Assembly: GCA_963765585.1 (NCBI GenBank)
Contig: CAVXXB010000012.1
Span: forward strand, 124,001 to 188,000
Length of the DNA stretch: 64,000 bases
Reading direction: 5' to 3'
Source of the DNA: CAVXXB01 sp963765585
GTDB taxonomy: Bacteria > Calditrichota > Calditrichia > JAJRVZ01
Below are positions 24,543 through 34,458 of this stretch, in pieces. The notes under the pieces were generated by a model, which had not been told where the DNA came from, did no database searches, and worked only from the letters and a program-made list of their open reading frames with translations. Within the stretch, counting starts at the first letter, position 1. Each line of letters opens with the position of its first letter. A program made the position numbers and the translations under genes.

Positions 24543-25751
24543 ATGAGGAAAAATGATATAAGTGCTGTTCTATATATTTTACTGATTCTGGTAATTGTCA
24601 TTAGTGGATGTGAGGAGCAGAACCGGGATGGATTTGGTGTTGGTGTTTTAACGGCGAATGTAGATGTGGCCGGTATTGACAGCGCATGGATCATTGAAAA
24701 GGCGGATGCATTTTTAAAAGAGGAGCCGGTCGCGATCACGGCGACCAGTTGTGAACGCAGCCTGGGTGGTAAGAATGATTTTTATTCTGAAGGTGATTAT
24801 TGGTGGCCAAATCCCGAAAGACCGGATGGCCCATATTATAACCGTGATGGCATGACCAATCCGGATAATTTTACCGATCATCGTAAGGCCATGCGCCGTA
24901 TGAGTATTCATGTGGCCACTTTGGCTGCTGCCTATAAGGTAACGGGTGACCAGAAATATGCGGGACACGCGGCAAAACACCTGCGCACCTGGTTTGTAAA
25001 TGAAGAAACACGTATGAATCCGCATATGCGTTTTGCCCAGGCCATATCGGGGATCGTTTCCGGTCGCGGTGTGGGGCTGATAGATGGAATTCATCTGGTG
25101 GAGCCGGCCAGGGCAGTAAGTGTATTAGAAGATTCGGATGCATTGTCATCTTCAGAGATCAAGACAATTAAAGCCTGGTTTGCCGAATTCCTGAACTGGA
25201 TGAACACCCATGATTACGGTATCGATGAGCGGGAACGTAAAAATAATCATGGCACTTGCTGGGTAATGCAGGCGGCAGAATTTGCCCGTTTGACTGAAAA
25301 CCGGGAAATGATGACTTATCTCCGGGACCGCTATAAAACAGTTTTGCTGCCAAACCAAATGTCACCGGACGGTAGTTTTCATATGGAACTCAAACGAACC
25401 AAAGCATATGGTTATTCACTCTTCAATATTGATGCCATGGCCATGGTATGTCATATCCTTTCAACCCCCGAAGATAATTTGTGGAAATTTACCCTGGCCG
25501 GGGGAGAGGGTATGGAAAAAGGTATGGCATTTATTGCACCCTTTATAGCCGATAAATCTAAGTGGACCTATCCACCGGATGTGATGTATTGGGATCAATG
25601 GCCGGTGCGCCATCCCGCCCTATTATTTGCCGGAGCTGCCTATAATAATTCAGAATATATTGACCTCTGGAAGTCCCTGAAACGCTGGCCCGATTCAGAA
25701 GAAGGATTGCGTAATTTTCCCATCAGACAACCGGTCTTGTGGATAAAATAG
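24543..25751 (+). CDS. Alginate lyase family (PL5-like alpha/alpha toroid) lipoprotein
   Basis: Start at ATG 24543 because GAAAGG lies 8 bp upstream and the lipobox V-I-S-G-C then follows a normal signal length. The body has the Alginate_lyase fold motifs DYWWPNPERPDGPYYNRDG, RKAMRRMSIHVATLAAAY, ARAVSVLEDS, NNHGTCWVMQAAEFA and SPDGSFHMELKRTKAYGYSLFN, with the NNH-T and Y-Y patches that act in catalysis in this family. Length about 402 aa is normal. It would depolymerise a uronate polysaccharide; the GH88 neighbour would then process the products. Exact substrate (alginate or other) cannot be read off. Confidence 0.88.
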   Translation: MRKNDISAVLYILLILVIVISGCEEQNRDGFGVGVLTANVDVAGIDSAWIIEKADAFLKEEPVAITATSCERSLGGKNDFYSEGDYWWPNPERPDGPYYNRDGMTNPDNFTDHRKAMRRMSIHVATLAAAYKVTGDQKYAGHAAKHLRTWFVNEETRMNPHMRFAQAISGIVSGRGVGLIDGIHLVEPARAVSVLEDSDALSSSEIKTIKAWFAEFLNWMNTHDYGIDERERKNNHGTCWVMQAAEFARLTENREMMTYLRDRYKTVLLPNQMSPDGSFHMELKRTKAYGYSLFNIDAMAMVCHILSTPEDNLWKFTLAGGEGMEKGMAFIAPFIADKSKWTYPPDVMYWDQWPVRHPALLFAGAAYNNSEYIDLWKSLKRWPDSEEGLRNFPIRQPVLWIK

Positions 25752-26097
25752 TTTTTTTATTAAGCCAAAAAATGGGGGGTGATCAAGTCCTGAGACAAAA
25801 ATCGCCCGGGAACCTCCGCTGCTATAATATATTTGCTACAATATTTCTTGTATAATTTTGTCTTTCAATATTTCAACTCGCGAATTTATTAAGTATAATT
25901 ATAGTTATATTTGACAAGATATATCATATTTGTAGTAAATAGTGAGTTAAATACGATTCTGTAAGGGAACATGGATGGAGTGAAGGTGTAGAAGATCCTG
26001 AAACCCTGAAACAAATTCAGGGCAGGCAAGTTCAGGATGACAATTAAAAAGAAATTTAAATAATTCAGAACACTCACCCAATGAGCAGGATTGAAAT

Positions 26098-26853
26098 ATC
26101 AAAAATATCAAATTAATATTTCTTATATTTTTAACGCCAATCTTTTTTCTTCATTGTGCTAAAGATGATACATCCCTGAACTCGGATTCATCGACTCTGT
26201 TATTAGTTAATGAAAGTGCTCTAAATATAACGGAGCCATCGGGATTGTCACTGGGCAGGAATAATCAATCCTTATGGGTTGTCAGCGATGCGCCTGATAA
26301 TGAAATATATGAAATTAGTTTACAGGGTACGATCCTGCAGAAACTGCCTTTTAATGGCGATGATCTCGAGGGCATTGTATTTGACTCACTAAATAATGTG
26401 CTGTGGGTGGTGGAAGAGCGGAAGCAGGAGATTGTTAAAGTTGGTTTGGATGGATCGGAATTATTCCGTACTAAAATAAACATTACCAGTTCGGATGCCG
26501 GTGGTCTGGAAGGCATATCGATAGATGCGGCTAATGATATTTGGCTGGTGAATGAAAAAGAGCCGGGGCTCCTGATTTCACTTCTAAAAAATTTTTCAAT
26601 AAATAATCGGATTGTCTTAGAATTTGCACAAGATTACTCCGGTCTGTCATACAGCACGCAAAGTGATCATTTATGGATTGTCAGTGACGAAAGTAATTTA
26701 CTGGTCCAATATGATCTGGAAAATAAAGTGCTGGTGAAATATAATTTGTGGATGAAAAAAGTGGAAGGCGTCGCCGTTGACGAAACCAATCAGCTGATTT
26801 ATATCGTCAGTGAATCAGAACAAAAATTATATACCTTCAAGTTGCCGGATTAA
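26098..26853 (+). CDS. SdiA-regulated-type beta-propeller lipoprotein, non-ATG start
   Basis: The frame is open from the TGA at 26092 and reads KNIKLIFLIFLTPIFFLHC, a clear lipoprotein signal (L-H-C), then VSDAPDNEIYEISLQG, GDDLEGIVFDSLNNVLWVVEE, GGLEGISIDAANDIWLVNE, YSGLSYSTQSDHLWIVSDE and VEGVAVDETNQLIYIVSE: five to six propeller blades of the SdiA-regulated (YjiK-like) family. No ATG, GTG or TTG precedes the signal peptide in frame. An ATC at 26098 is spaced 7 bp from CAGGA and may be a rare start; a point mutation is equally possible. The gap 25752-26097 holds AT-rich DNA and a CCTGAAACAAATTCAGG-type repeat only. Confidence 0.75.
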   Translation: MKNIKLIFLIFLTPIFFLHCAKDDTSLNSDSSTLLLVNESALNITEPSGLSLGRNNQSLWVVSDAPDNEIYEISLQGTILQKLPFNGDDLEGIVFDSLNNVLWVVEERKQEIVKVGLDGSELFRTKINITSSDAGGLEGISIDAANDIWLVNEKEPGLLISLLKNFSINNRIVLEFAQDYSGLSYSTQSDHLWIVSDESNLLVQYDLENKVLVKYNLWMKKVEGVAVDETNQLIYIVSESEQKLYTFKLPD

Positions 26854-26867
26854 TACCCAGATGCAAG

Positions 26868-27012
26868 ATACAAGATACAGGATGCAGGAAGATAACTTGA
26901 TGAATTAGATCTTGCATCAATAGTAATCAGCTAGCAGATTGCATTTTAAATCTTGTATCTTGTATCTTGTATCTTGTATCTTGTAATCCAGCATCCAGCA
27001 TCCAGCATCCTG
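26868..27012. repeat. 7-bp arrays in inverted orientation, (GATACAA)n and (CTTGTAT)n
   Basis: GATGCAA GATACAA GATACAG GATGCAG (26870-26898) and, 60 bp later, TCTTGTA x4 and CCAGCAT x3 (26957-27013). The two halves are reverse complements, so they can form a long imperfect stem between the convergent genes. Confidence 0.8.
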
Positions 27013-27013
27013 A

Positions 27014-29710
27014 CTAGTAGATTCTCTCCGGGGCAGGATTTTTTATCCTGGTCAGTGTCATCTCGGCTTTCGCGTTATCGCCACTTGCACGATAAATATT
27101 TGCCAGATTTCGCATACACACAGTACTGAACGAATGATGTTCACCCAACAGTTCAATTGCCGTATCCAATGATTTTTCCGCAAGTTCGATGGCCTGATCA
27201 TATTCCTTTGTTGCCGCCAGGGTCTTTGCCAGAAACATTCTGGTATTCGCAGTAGTAAAATGTGCATCACCTAATGTCTTTTGACACATCGCTACTGCAT
27301 CATTTAAGTATTTTTTTGAGCGGGGATAATCCTCAAGATGATAGTATGCCCAACCGATATTTTTTAGCGTTCGCGCAATTGCCTGATGTTCAGTTCCATA
27401 GGCTTTTTTATCGATTTCCAGGGCCTTAAAGAACAACTGCTTGGCTTCAATATATCTTTTTTTTCTTATAAGCAGCCGTCCAAGACTGTTCAAATTATAA
27501 CCGACATCCGGATGGTTTTCTCCAAGAATTTTTCTGCGCATGGCCAGGGCCTGGCGATACAGGGTTTCTGCTTCATCCAGATTACCAATGTTGAGCAGCA
27601 TACTAGCCAACCCATTCAGGCTATAGGCTACATCCGGATGTTCCTCTCCATGCAATTTTCGATCCATGTCCAGGACCTTACGATGCATTACGATCGCATC
27701 ATCAATATAATCCATGTCACGTAACAACTGCGCATAATTATACATGGTCGTGGCCACTTCGGGATGTATCTCTCCGTAATTTTTTCGGAGTATATCCAGA
27801 CTTTGCCTGAAATAAATATCCGCCTGTTCATAACGATTCATTTCGTGCATCAACAAGGCAAGGCTATTAAGTGTGATTCCCAATTCGGGATTTTCATTAA
27901 TGGTCTGAATAGCAATTGCTTCGCGATACAAGGTATCCGCTTTGTGGTAATCTCCAAGAAGATTCCATACCCAGGCAAGCGAACTATATGTCCTGGCGAG
28001 TTCGGGATGATTGGGAGGTAAAGATTGCAGATTAATTTTAAGAGCCTGTTGCAATAGGGAATCGGCCCTGTCATAAACTCCGCGTGCAATTTGCACCGTA
28101 CCGAGTCCGGTAAGATTTTTTGCCACTTCCGGGTGCACTTCGCCAAATAATTCTTTATTGATACTCAGTGATTTTTCGATCAACTCCTGTGACTGATCGA
28201 ATAAACCCAGGCTATAATATACGTTTCCTATGGTCGCGTACATGGTCGCTTGTGTTTCGGGCTGCCCGTGCAATTCATTGTCAATCCGGCCGGCACCGCG
28301 CTCAAGTATTTCCCGGACGGTAATGGTCTCACCCCGCGATTCGCTGGGATCTGCTACATTGAATAAATCCACCAGGAAGGATGATACGGCCTGTGCCTTC
28401 TGTGCTTCTGCCAATGCACGGTCTCTTTGAGCGGAAAGCAAGATTGTATAATAGGTTACGAGACTAATGAGAATAATGGTAACAATGGCCGCGCCGCTGA
28501 CTCCCAGGCGATGCCGTCTGACAAATTTTTGCATCCGGTAACTAACTGATTCTTTACGCGCCTTTACCGGCAATCCCTTCAGGTAGCGTTCAAGATCCTG
28601 TTTAAGAAGTTCTGCTGAATCATAGCGTCGATCCTGCTCTTTTTTTAATGCCATCAAGCAAATATTATCAAGATCACCGGTAAGTTTTCTACGTAATCGC
28701 TCCGGAGAAATCTTACGGGTTTGACCGATAGAAATTAATTTTTCTTCGTCATCTGAATCGGATTTCGATAAAAACTTTTTTATAACAGAACTTGGTCGCG
28801 GTGCCTGTGTACCCGTGATGATCTTTTCCATATCAAGCAAAGATGAACTGTTGAACTCATATGGCCGTTTACCGGTAAGCAGTTCATACAGAATCAACCC
28901 CAGGGCATATACATCGGTGGTAGTGGTGACCCGGCGGGACTGGATTTGCTCCGGTGCGGCATATTCGGGTGTCATTGCATATGTTCCGGTATGTGTCAGA
29001 GCCGGCGTATCCTGATCCTCGCTGAATACTTTGGCGATACCGAAATCAAGCAGTTTTACAGTTCCATCATCAGTGATAAATATATTACCAGGCTTTAGAT
29101 CGCGGTGAATGATCAGGTTGTTGTGGGCAAATTGAACTGTCTGGCACACGGTCATAAAAAGTCTGATCCGGGCATCGATTGCCAGTTTATGATGATCACA
29201 GTACTCGTCAATCGGTAATCCGGAAACATATTCCATCGAAAAATAGGGCATGCCTTCATCGGACATACCACCATCCAGAAGCTGGGCTATGTTGGGATGT
29301 TGCAGTTGGGCAAGGATCTGTCGCTCATGTTCAAAACGGCTGATAATGGCACCGGAGTGCATTCCCGGTTTGATAAGTTTGAGAGCGACCTGTTGCTCAA
29401 ACTGACCATCCGCACGTTCAGCAAGATAAACAGATCCCATACCGCCACTCCCGATTTCCTTCAAAATTCGGTAATGACCAAAGCGCTTGCCGGTCCGGTC
29501 CGTTTCTGTTAAGGAGCCTAAACTTTCCTTAAGTGGTCGATCGAGCAGATTACTCCCCGTTTCATCGGCTGCCAGCATCGCTTTGATTTCATCAGTCAAT
29601 GCAGTATCATCTGCACAGGCTTCAGCGAGATATATGTCTCGCTTTGGCTCAGGTAGTTCAACTACAGCCTCAAATATATCCTGAATTTTTTGCCAGCGTT
29701 CTTGGTTCAC
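27014..29710 (-). CDS. Membrane Ser/Thr protein kinase with C-terminal TPR sensor region
   Basis: 898 aa. Kinase domain about 78-345: GSGGMGSVY (88-95), Lys111 in VALKLIK, H-R-D204-L-K-P-G-N, D222-F-G, and AMTPEYAAPEQ. A hydrophobic helix around 400-425 (GAAIVTIILISLVTYYTILL) separates it from about ten TPR repeats (470-880) of the LG..HP.VA..L..LA kind. Such kinases are usually paired with an ECF sigma factor of the TIGR02999 group, and one is encoded just upstream on the same strand (30087-30662). The kinase probably phosphorylates and activates that sigma factor or its anti-sigma partner. A repeat-filled gap of 376 bp separates them. Confidence 0.92.
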   Translation of the reverse strand: MNQERWQKIQDIFEAVVELPEPKRDIYLAEACADDTALTDEIKAMLAADETGSNLLDRPLKESLGSLTETDRTGKRFGHYRILKEIGSGGMGSVYLAERADGQFEQQVALKLIKPGMHSGAIISRFEHERQILAQLQHPNIAQLLDGGMSDEGMPYFSMEYVSGLPIDEYCDHHKLAIDARIRLFMTVCQTVQFAHNNLIIHRDLKPGNIFITDDGTVKLLDFGIAKVFSEDQDTPALTHTGTYAMTPEYAAPEQIQSRRVTTTTDVYALGLILYELLTGKRPYEFNSSSLLDMEKIITGTQAPRPSSVIKKFLSKSDSDDEEKLISIGQTRKISPERLRRKLTGDLDNICLMALKKEQDRRYDSAELLKQDLERYLKGLPVKARKESVSYRMQKFVRRHRLGVSGAAIVTIILISLVTYYTILLSAQRDRALAEAQKAQAVSSFLVDLFNVADPSESRGETITVREILERGAGRIDNELHGQPETQATMYATIGNVYYSLGLFDQSQELIEKSLSINKELFGEVHPEVAKNLTGLGTVQIARGVYDRADSLLQQALKINLQSLPPNHPELARTYSSLAWVWNLLGDYHKADTLYREAIAIQTINENPELGITLNSLALLMHEMNRYEQADIYFRQSLDILRKNYGEIHPEVATTMYNYAQLLRDMDYIDDAIVMHRKVLDMDRKLHGEEHPDVAYSLNGLASMLLNIGNLDEAETLYRQALAMRRKILGENHPDVGYNLNSLGRLLIRKKRYIEAKQLFFKALEIDKKAYGTEHQAIARTLKNIGWAYYHLEDYPRSKKYLNDAVAMCQKTLGDAHFTTANTRMFLAKTLAATKEYDQAIELAEKSLDTAIELLGEHHSFSTVCMRNLANIYRASGDNAKAEMTLTRIKNPAPERIY

Positions 29711-29781
29711 AATACTCTCTTGTCATCCTGAATTCCTCCCTAATTTACAGGGTCTCAGGATTCGGGTAAAATTTAATATTC

Positions 29782-29802
29782 GGAACGGTCTGAGACCGTT
29801 CC
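29782..29802. repeat. Perfect hairpin GGAACGGTC-TGA-GACCGTTCC
   Basis: Nine-base arms around a three-base loop. Relatives at 49470-49490, 52320-52340 and 62106-62126, each followed by CCCTACAT or CCTTACC. Confidence 0.8.
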
Positions 29803-29887
29803 CTACATGATAAATTCTAAATCACGGAGCTATACAGATCCCCGTTCTGGTGGTCGTTTTCGAAAATTTTATTTAAAAACTGAACAA

Positions 29888-30086
29888 GGACACGGCATGC
29901 CGTGTCCCTACTTTGTCTCTATGTCGCTTTACATATTTTTGTATTTACGCAGGGACTCAGGGACTTTGTGCCTCTGTGTCTTTTACTTTTTTACTCTGTT
30001 TCTTTGTCTCTTTGTCACTCAAGATATTTATGTTTTTACTCAGGGACTCAGGCGCTTAGGGACTTTTTCACCATCTCTGTCCTTAA
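29888..30086. repeat. Palindrome plus gggactcagggact units between kinase and sigma factor
   Basis: GGACACGGCATGCCGTGTCC (29888-29907) is a perfect 20-bp palindrome. AGGGACTCAGGGACTTTG near 29950 and CAGGGACTCAGGCGCTTAGG near 30040 follow, with CTCTGTGTCTTT-type repeats between. No gene. Confidence 0.65.
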
Positions 30087-30662
30087 TCAACTAAACTCCA
30101 AATCCTTACACTCCTTACTCAACCAGGCTCTTGCCAGGCGCCAGTCGCGCCGGATTGAAGGAAGAGATACGTTAAGTAATTTGGCAATTTCCTCGTGTGT
30201 TAATCCAATAAACAACCAGTACTCGACTACTTTGGCCTGACGGGAGCTCAGTTTTTCAAGTCGGGTAAGCGCGTCATCCAGGGTTATTAATTCTTCCGGT
30301 CTAACTTCAAATCCTATCGTGTCCTCATTAAGTGTCAGCACATCTGCACCGCCGCCTCGTTTTTGCGTCAATCTCTCATTAGCATAATTAATGATGATCC
30401 GGCGCATAGCCCTGGCGGCAATGGCAAAAAAATGAGCCCGGTTTTGCCAGGTAACACGATTTTGATCGACCAGTTTCAGATAGGCTTCATGCACCAGTGC
30501 CGTGGCGTTCAGGGTCTGATTATGTTTTTCGTTGCGCAGTTGGTTTCCGGCCATCCGCCGTAATTCATCATACACAAGCGGTAGCAGCTGATTCACTGCA
30601 TTTTCATCACCGCTACTTATGTCAGCCAGTAGAATCGTAATATCGTTTTTTGTTTGAACCAT
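30087..30662 (-). CDS. ECF-type RNA polymerase sigma factor (TIGR02999-like)
   Basis: 191 aa. Region 2 covers about 15-95 (LLPLVYDELRRMAGNQL, NATALVHEAYLKLVDQ, FFAIAARAMRRIIINYA); region 4 covers about 125-185 (LDDALTRLEKLSSRQAKVVEYWLFIGLTHEEIAKLLNVSLPSIRRDWRLARAWL contains the helix-turn-helix). This subgroup is typically linked to a Ser/Thr kinase, as here with the kinase-TPR gene downstream. No anti-sigma factor is visible. Target promoters cannot be deduced. Confidence 0.9.
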   Translation of the reverse strand: MVQTKNDITILLADISSGDENAVNQLLPLVYDELRRMAGNQLRNEKHNQTLNATALVHEAYLKLVDQNRVTWQNRAHFFAIAARAMRRIIINYANERLTQKRGGGADVLTLNEDTIGFEVRPEELITLDDALTRLEKLSSRQAKVVEYWLFIGLTHEEIAKLLNVSLPSIRRDWRLARAWLSKECKDLEFS

Positions 30663-30699
30663 AATTAGTATCTAAGTTTGAGTCATATGTCCATTATCA

Positions 30700-30723
30700 T
30701 TTAGACAGGATAACAGGATAAAC
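30700..30723. repeat. Solo end of the GACAGGATAACAGGA element
   Basis: TTTAGACAGGATAACAGGAT occurs without a matching inverted end nearby. It lies upstream of the sigma-factor gene in an otherwise featureless AT-rich gap (30663-30923). Confidence 0.6.
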
Positions 30724-30923
30724 GTAAATTAAACTAGCGCTCTAGCACAATCCACCTCTCTTATATCGTTTAATATAGAACAAGATTCTGGGGAATTTTA
30801 ATTCATATATTTATAATTGATCTTTGTGTGAATTTTCTTGTGTAATGAATACATCTTTTCTACATTTCTCTCATGGTCGTGTAACTTATAAAAAGCGTTG
30901 GTTTAATATTATGGGGATTAATT

Positions 30924-31304
30924 ATGATGAGTAGAAAAAGTGGGGCCCAGTCAATAATATTGCTTCTTATTGGGATTTTTTATTTGTCTTGTAATAGCGA
31001 CAATCCTGTATCATCAGAATCCAGTTTAGAAATTACGTTAAAAAACACTGAGCAATATGAATATAACACAAAGATCGGCGGGGATGAGGAAGGGGCAAAA
31101 ATTATTACTCAGGCAAACCATTATCACAGAAGCGAAATTGTCAGAGATGAAAGTACTTCCTGGACGGCAGTTTATAAATATGAGCCTGCATCTGGCTATA
31201 CCGGCAGGGATTATGTGGAACTCGAAACACAAACCGGCAGCGACGGCGCCAGCCCGCCAACTGAAACCAGCCTGATTAAGATTACTTTTTTTGTGACAAA
31301 TTAA
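30924..31304 (+). CDS. Small lipoprotein, unknown function
   Basis: 126 aa. The signal ends Y-L-S-C (Cys23), so it is a lipoprotein. The mature part is hydrophilic with alternating polar residues (TLKNTEQYEYNTKIGGDEEGA, YRRSEIVRDE-like stretch, TAVYKYEPASGYTGRDYVELET) and ends TSLIKITFFVTN, compatible with a small beta-sandwich. I do not recognise the family. GGGG about 8 bp before the ATG is a plausible RBS. It precedes the DUF5916 gene by 153 bp on the same strand. Confidence 0.65.
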   Translation: MMSRKSGAQSIILLLIGIFYLSCNSDNPVSSESSLEITLKNTEQYEYNTKIGGDEEGAKIITQANHYHRSEIVRDESTSWTAVYKYEPASGYTGRDYVELETQTGSDGASPPTETSLIKITFFVTN

Positions 31305-31457
31305 TCGTGAAATAATGTTAGAAGTGATCAGGGGCCATAAAAGATGGTGATTTGAATAAATGATTTGAAACATTGACCAAAAATTTTCGAACAATAGAAA
31401 GTCAATATTGTAATTCATATCATTTACAGATGAGTACTTTGTCCATTTGGAACATAT

Positions 31458-33617
31458 ATGTTCATACGATCTCTACTCATATCCTTATTATTTGGAACGT
31501 TGGTGATTGCAGGTAACCCGGACAAAGTATTATTACTAAAAAAAACCAATTCCAATATCACAATTGATGGTATTATTGATTCTGTCTGGAGCAGTGCCGA
31601 TTCAGCAACTAATTTTTTTCAGGCACGACCCTTTTTTGGCCAAAGTCCTTCGCGCAAAACAGTGGCAAAATTACTCTCTTCCGAGCAAGCACTTTTCTGT
31701 CTGATCATCGCCTTTGAAGAAAATCAAAATATCGAACTCAAAAAGGGTAAACTCGATGACCATGGCGGGGATGTGGTCTCGCTCATGCTGGACACCTATG
31801 GAGATGAACGTACGGCGTATAAATTTGCGGTTACCGCAGCGGGTGTACGCTCAGATTGCCGCTTGCTGGATGATGCGCGTAATCGGGATTATAGCTGGGA
31901 TGGAATCTGGTTTGCCAAAGCGAAAGTATACGATTGGGGATATGTGGTGGAAATGAGAATACCCTACAAATCGATTCAATATGATGAATCACTGACATCC
32001 TGGGGAATAGATTTTGACCGCTGGGTGGCATTAGAAAGAGAGGATCTGTACTGGTGTCCCTTTGAAGAAAATGAAGGTCAACGTGTTTCACGTTTCGGAC
32101 AGTTGCAATTTCAGGATTTTAAACCCAGTATTCAGGGCCTTAATCTGGAGCTCTATCCGGTAGGTATAGCCAAAGCAACTTATGTTAGTGATGATAAATA
32201 TGATACAAACTTAAATCTGGGATTTAATGCCTTTTATAATCCGTCTCCAAAACTAACTCTGCTATTGACCGTAAATCCTGATTTCGCCCAGATTGAAGCG
32301 GATCCGTTTGATTTTAATATATCACGCTACGAATCCTATTTTGCCGAGCGTCGCCCGTTCTTTACCGAAGGAAGTGAAGTCTTTATGCCGGCGGGAAGAA
32401 TGCGTAATAGCGGTTTTTACCGGCCTCTGGAACTGTTTTATTCGCGACGGATTGGTAAAAAATTACCGGATGGACAGGAAGTACCATTAATAATGGGATC
32501 AAAAGCGTTTGGCCGGGTGGGTGACTGGGAATATGGTGGTTTTGTTGCATTGACTGCGCAGACAGATTATATGGATGAAGATACACCATTAACCGAACCG
32601 CGTGCTTTGTTTACTTCAGGTCGGCTCAAACGCCAGATTCTGGGAAATTCGTCCGTTGGCTTGCTTTATGTTGGAAAACAGACCGCTGATAATACCTATG
32701 GTGTGATTGACATAGATGGTGCATTCCGGACATCCAGCTGGCAACTGGCCTATCAGGTCGCATATTCTTTTGATGACTACAAAAGTGACTTTGCCGGCGC
32801 AGCCGGATTTACCATGATCGGCGAGGACTGGCTAACATTTTTACGTTCAAGTGTCATAGGGAACAATTTCGATTATGCAGATCAAATCAGTTTTGTCCCC
32901 TGGAAAGGAACCAAAGAATTTACCGGATTAACCGGGCCGCGCTGGTATTTCGCAGAGGGATACATTGAATCTATTTTGATATATGCTGGACCGCTATTGT
33001 ACTATGAAGATGCAGATCTATATACGGACTATGGCGGCCTGCTTGGATACAATATGCAGTTCCGGGATAATTGGGGATTCGAGATTAATGCCGTTGTTGG
33101 TAAATCTAAAGATTCTGATGTGCTTTATGATTTTTATGACGTCAGTATATCCTCATGGCTAAACACATCTCCCAAGTGGCAGGCTAACCTTTGGGGACAA
33201 TATTCATGGAGATACAATTTTTCACGGGAGTATCTTGCATTTTATATCAATACCGGAGGAAACTTTGACTGGCAAATGTTAGATGAAATCGGGATTGGGA
33301 CTAACCTGAATATCTATGTTGAAGGAAATCCACAAAATGAGATTGAAGATATTACCTATAATGCTCGCCCTTATATTTCCTGGACACCTGTTAACGATCT
33401 GAACCTCCGGCTGTATGTAGATAATGTAATTCTGAAATCTTCCGGGAAACTGGAACAAGTGGTTGCCGGCTTTTTAGTCGCCTATAATTATTCACCCAAG
33501 AGTTGGTTATATTTTGCAATCAATGAAATTCGTGAACGCGATGATTTCAGTGTGTTGCGCATTTCCGATCGTGTTGCGGTTTTAAAGGCCAGACTATTTG
33601 TATTATTTTTAATATGA
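31458..33617 (+). CDS. DUF5916 protein with N-terminal CBM9-like domain
   Basis: 719 aa. Signal peptide 1-19. Residues 25-215 form a carbohydrate-binding-module-9-like sandwich (ITIDGIIDSVWSSAD, FEENQNIELKKG, DIDFDRW-type segment). From about 230 the DUF5916 region contains NPDFAQIEADPFDFNIS.YE, FAERRPFFTEGS and YSRRIGK, then repeated membrane-strand-like segments, so it is probably an outer-membrane beta-barrel-associated protein of FCB bacteria. Function unknown; a role in binding or uptake of glycans is an inference from the CBM9-like domain. The stop overlaps the end of the convergent phosphatase gene by 9 bp. Confidence 0.85.
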   Translation: MFIRSLLISLLFGTLVIAGNPDKVLLLKKTNSNITIDGIIDSVWSSADSATNFFQARPFFGQSPSRKTVAKLLSSEQALFCLIIAFEENQNIELKKGKLDDHGGDVVSLMLDTYGDERTAYKFAVTAAGVRSDCRLLDDARNRDYSWDGIWFAKAKVYDWGYVVEMRIPYKSIQYDESLTSWGIDFDRWVALEREDLYWCPFEENEGQRVSRFGQLQFQDFKPSIQGLNLELYPVGIAKATYVSDDKYDTNLNLGFNAFYNPSPKLTLLLTVNPDFAQIEADPFDFNISRYESYFAERRPFFTEGSEVFMPAGRMRNSGFYRPLELFYSRRIGKKLPDGQEVPLIMGSKAFGRVGDWEYGGFVALTAQTDYMDEDTPLTEPRALFTSGRLKRQILGNSSVGLLYVGKQTADNTYGVIDIDGAFRTSSWQLAYQVAYSFDDYKSDFAGAAGFTMIGEDWLTFLRSSVIGNNFDYADQISFVPWKGTKEFTGLTGPRWYFAEGYIESILIYAGPLLYYEDADLYTDYGGLLGYNMQFRDNWGFEINAVVGKSKDSDVLYDFYDVSISSWLNTSPKWQANLWGQYSWRYNFSREYLAFYINTGGNFDWQMLDEIGIGTNLNIYVEGNPQNEIEDITYNARPYISWTPVNDLNLRLYVDNVILKSSGKLEQVVAGFLVAYNYSPKSWLYFAINEIRERDDFSVLRISDRVAVLKARLFVLFLI

Positions 33618-34416
33618 TTTAATTTTGTCGCGTCTTATAGAATCCATCTGTTGTGGACTCCAGTCATACCGTCCTTCATAAATGCCTTTGCTTTCCCAGT
33701 CGCCATACATGGGGTTAGGGAATATAATAAATCTGGACCCGAAGGAAGATTTCAGGCTATCCACCAGTTCGTTTCGCCGGTTGGTACTTTGCCGGTCAAA
33801 CAGGGTAGAAAAGTCTGATAGATTATCACCAAGTAGTAATAAAATTTGATGGGTATCTGCTACCGACTTTCGCCTGGTTTCTTTTTCACTGGATTTGGTT
33901 TTCAATAATACATGGTCTGCATCGGCAAAGGGAAAATCGTATTTCTTCAGATTATTGATTGTGACTTGTTGTTGTTCGGCCAGGCGATTGCTGATATAAA
34001 ATATTTCAACACCTTTGCTGGCAGCATATTTGAAAAAATACAGTGCACCGGGAATTGTATCCGCGATGCTTAATGCACCCCACTCTAACCACGATTCTTT
34101 ACTGTAGGACACATCCTGTTCAATTAGTCTCCCATTATAAGGACTGTTGTCCAGAACTGTTTCATCAATGTCGGTGATTATGGCAAATTTTTTATCCCCT
34201 GGTGCTTTTTTTGCCAGCCATTCATCCAACCTGAAGCCGTGCGAAATTATATGTCTGGAAAGTCAATGCCCGGTACTCCGCTGCATTTTGCTGCCAAAGT
34301 ACGGATTGAATAGAATGTTCACGGATGGGTATTCCGGTTTTCTCTTGATTCCCGGATCGGCATTGAATGAGTAAAGCGGATAATAATAGCAGGACCGGAA
34401 AAACATAGATTTTCAT
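33609..34416 (-). pseudogene. 5'-nucleotidase / acid phosphatase, lipoprotein e(P4) family, one frameshift
   Basis: The signal peptide ends near L-I-Q-C (Cys19). SVLWQQNAAEYRALTFQTY, the usual e(P4) N-terminal stretch, is in frame one. One extra G near 34229 (CAG-G-TTG) shifts to LDEWLAKKAPGDKKFAIITDIDETVLDN, the HAD-type catalytic motif, and the rest including FYISNR, LLLGDNLSDF and FPNPMYGDWE. Enzymes of this family dephosphorylate nucleotides such as NMN at the outer membrane. All catalytic motifs are intact in the second frame. Confidence 0.88.
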
Positions 34417-34458
34417 ATTACCTCATTAAATCGATGAATAAGGTGTAATCTTAGTATT

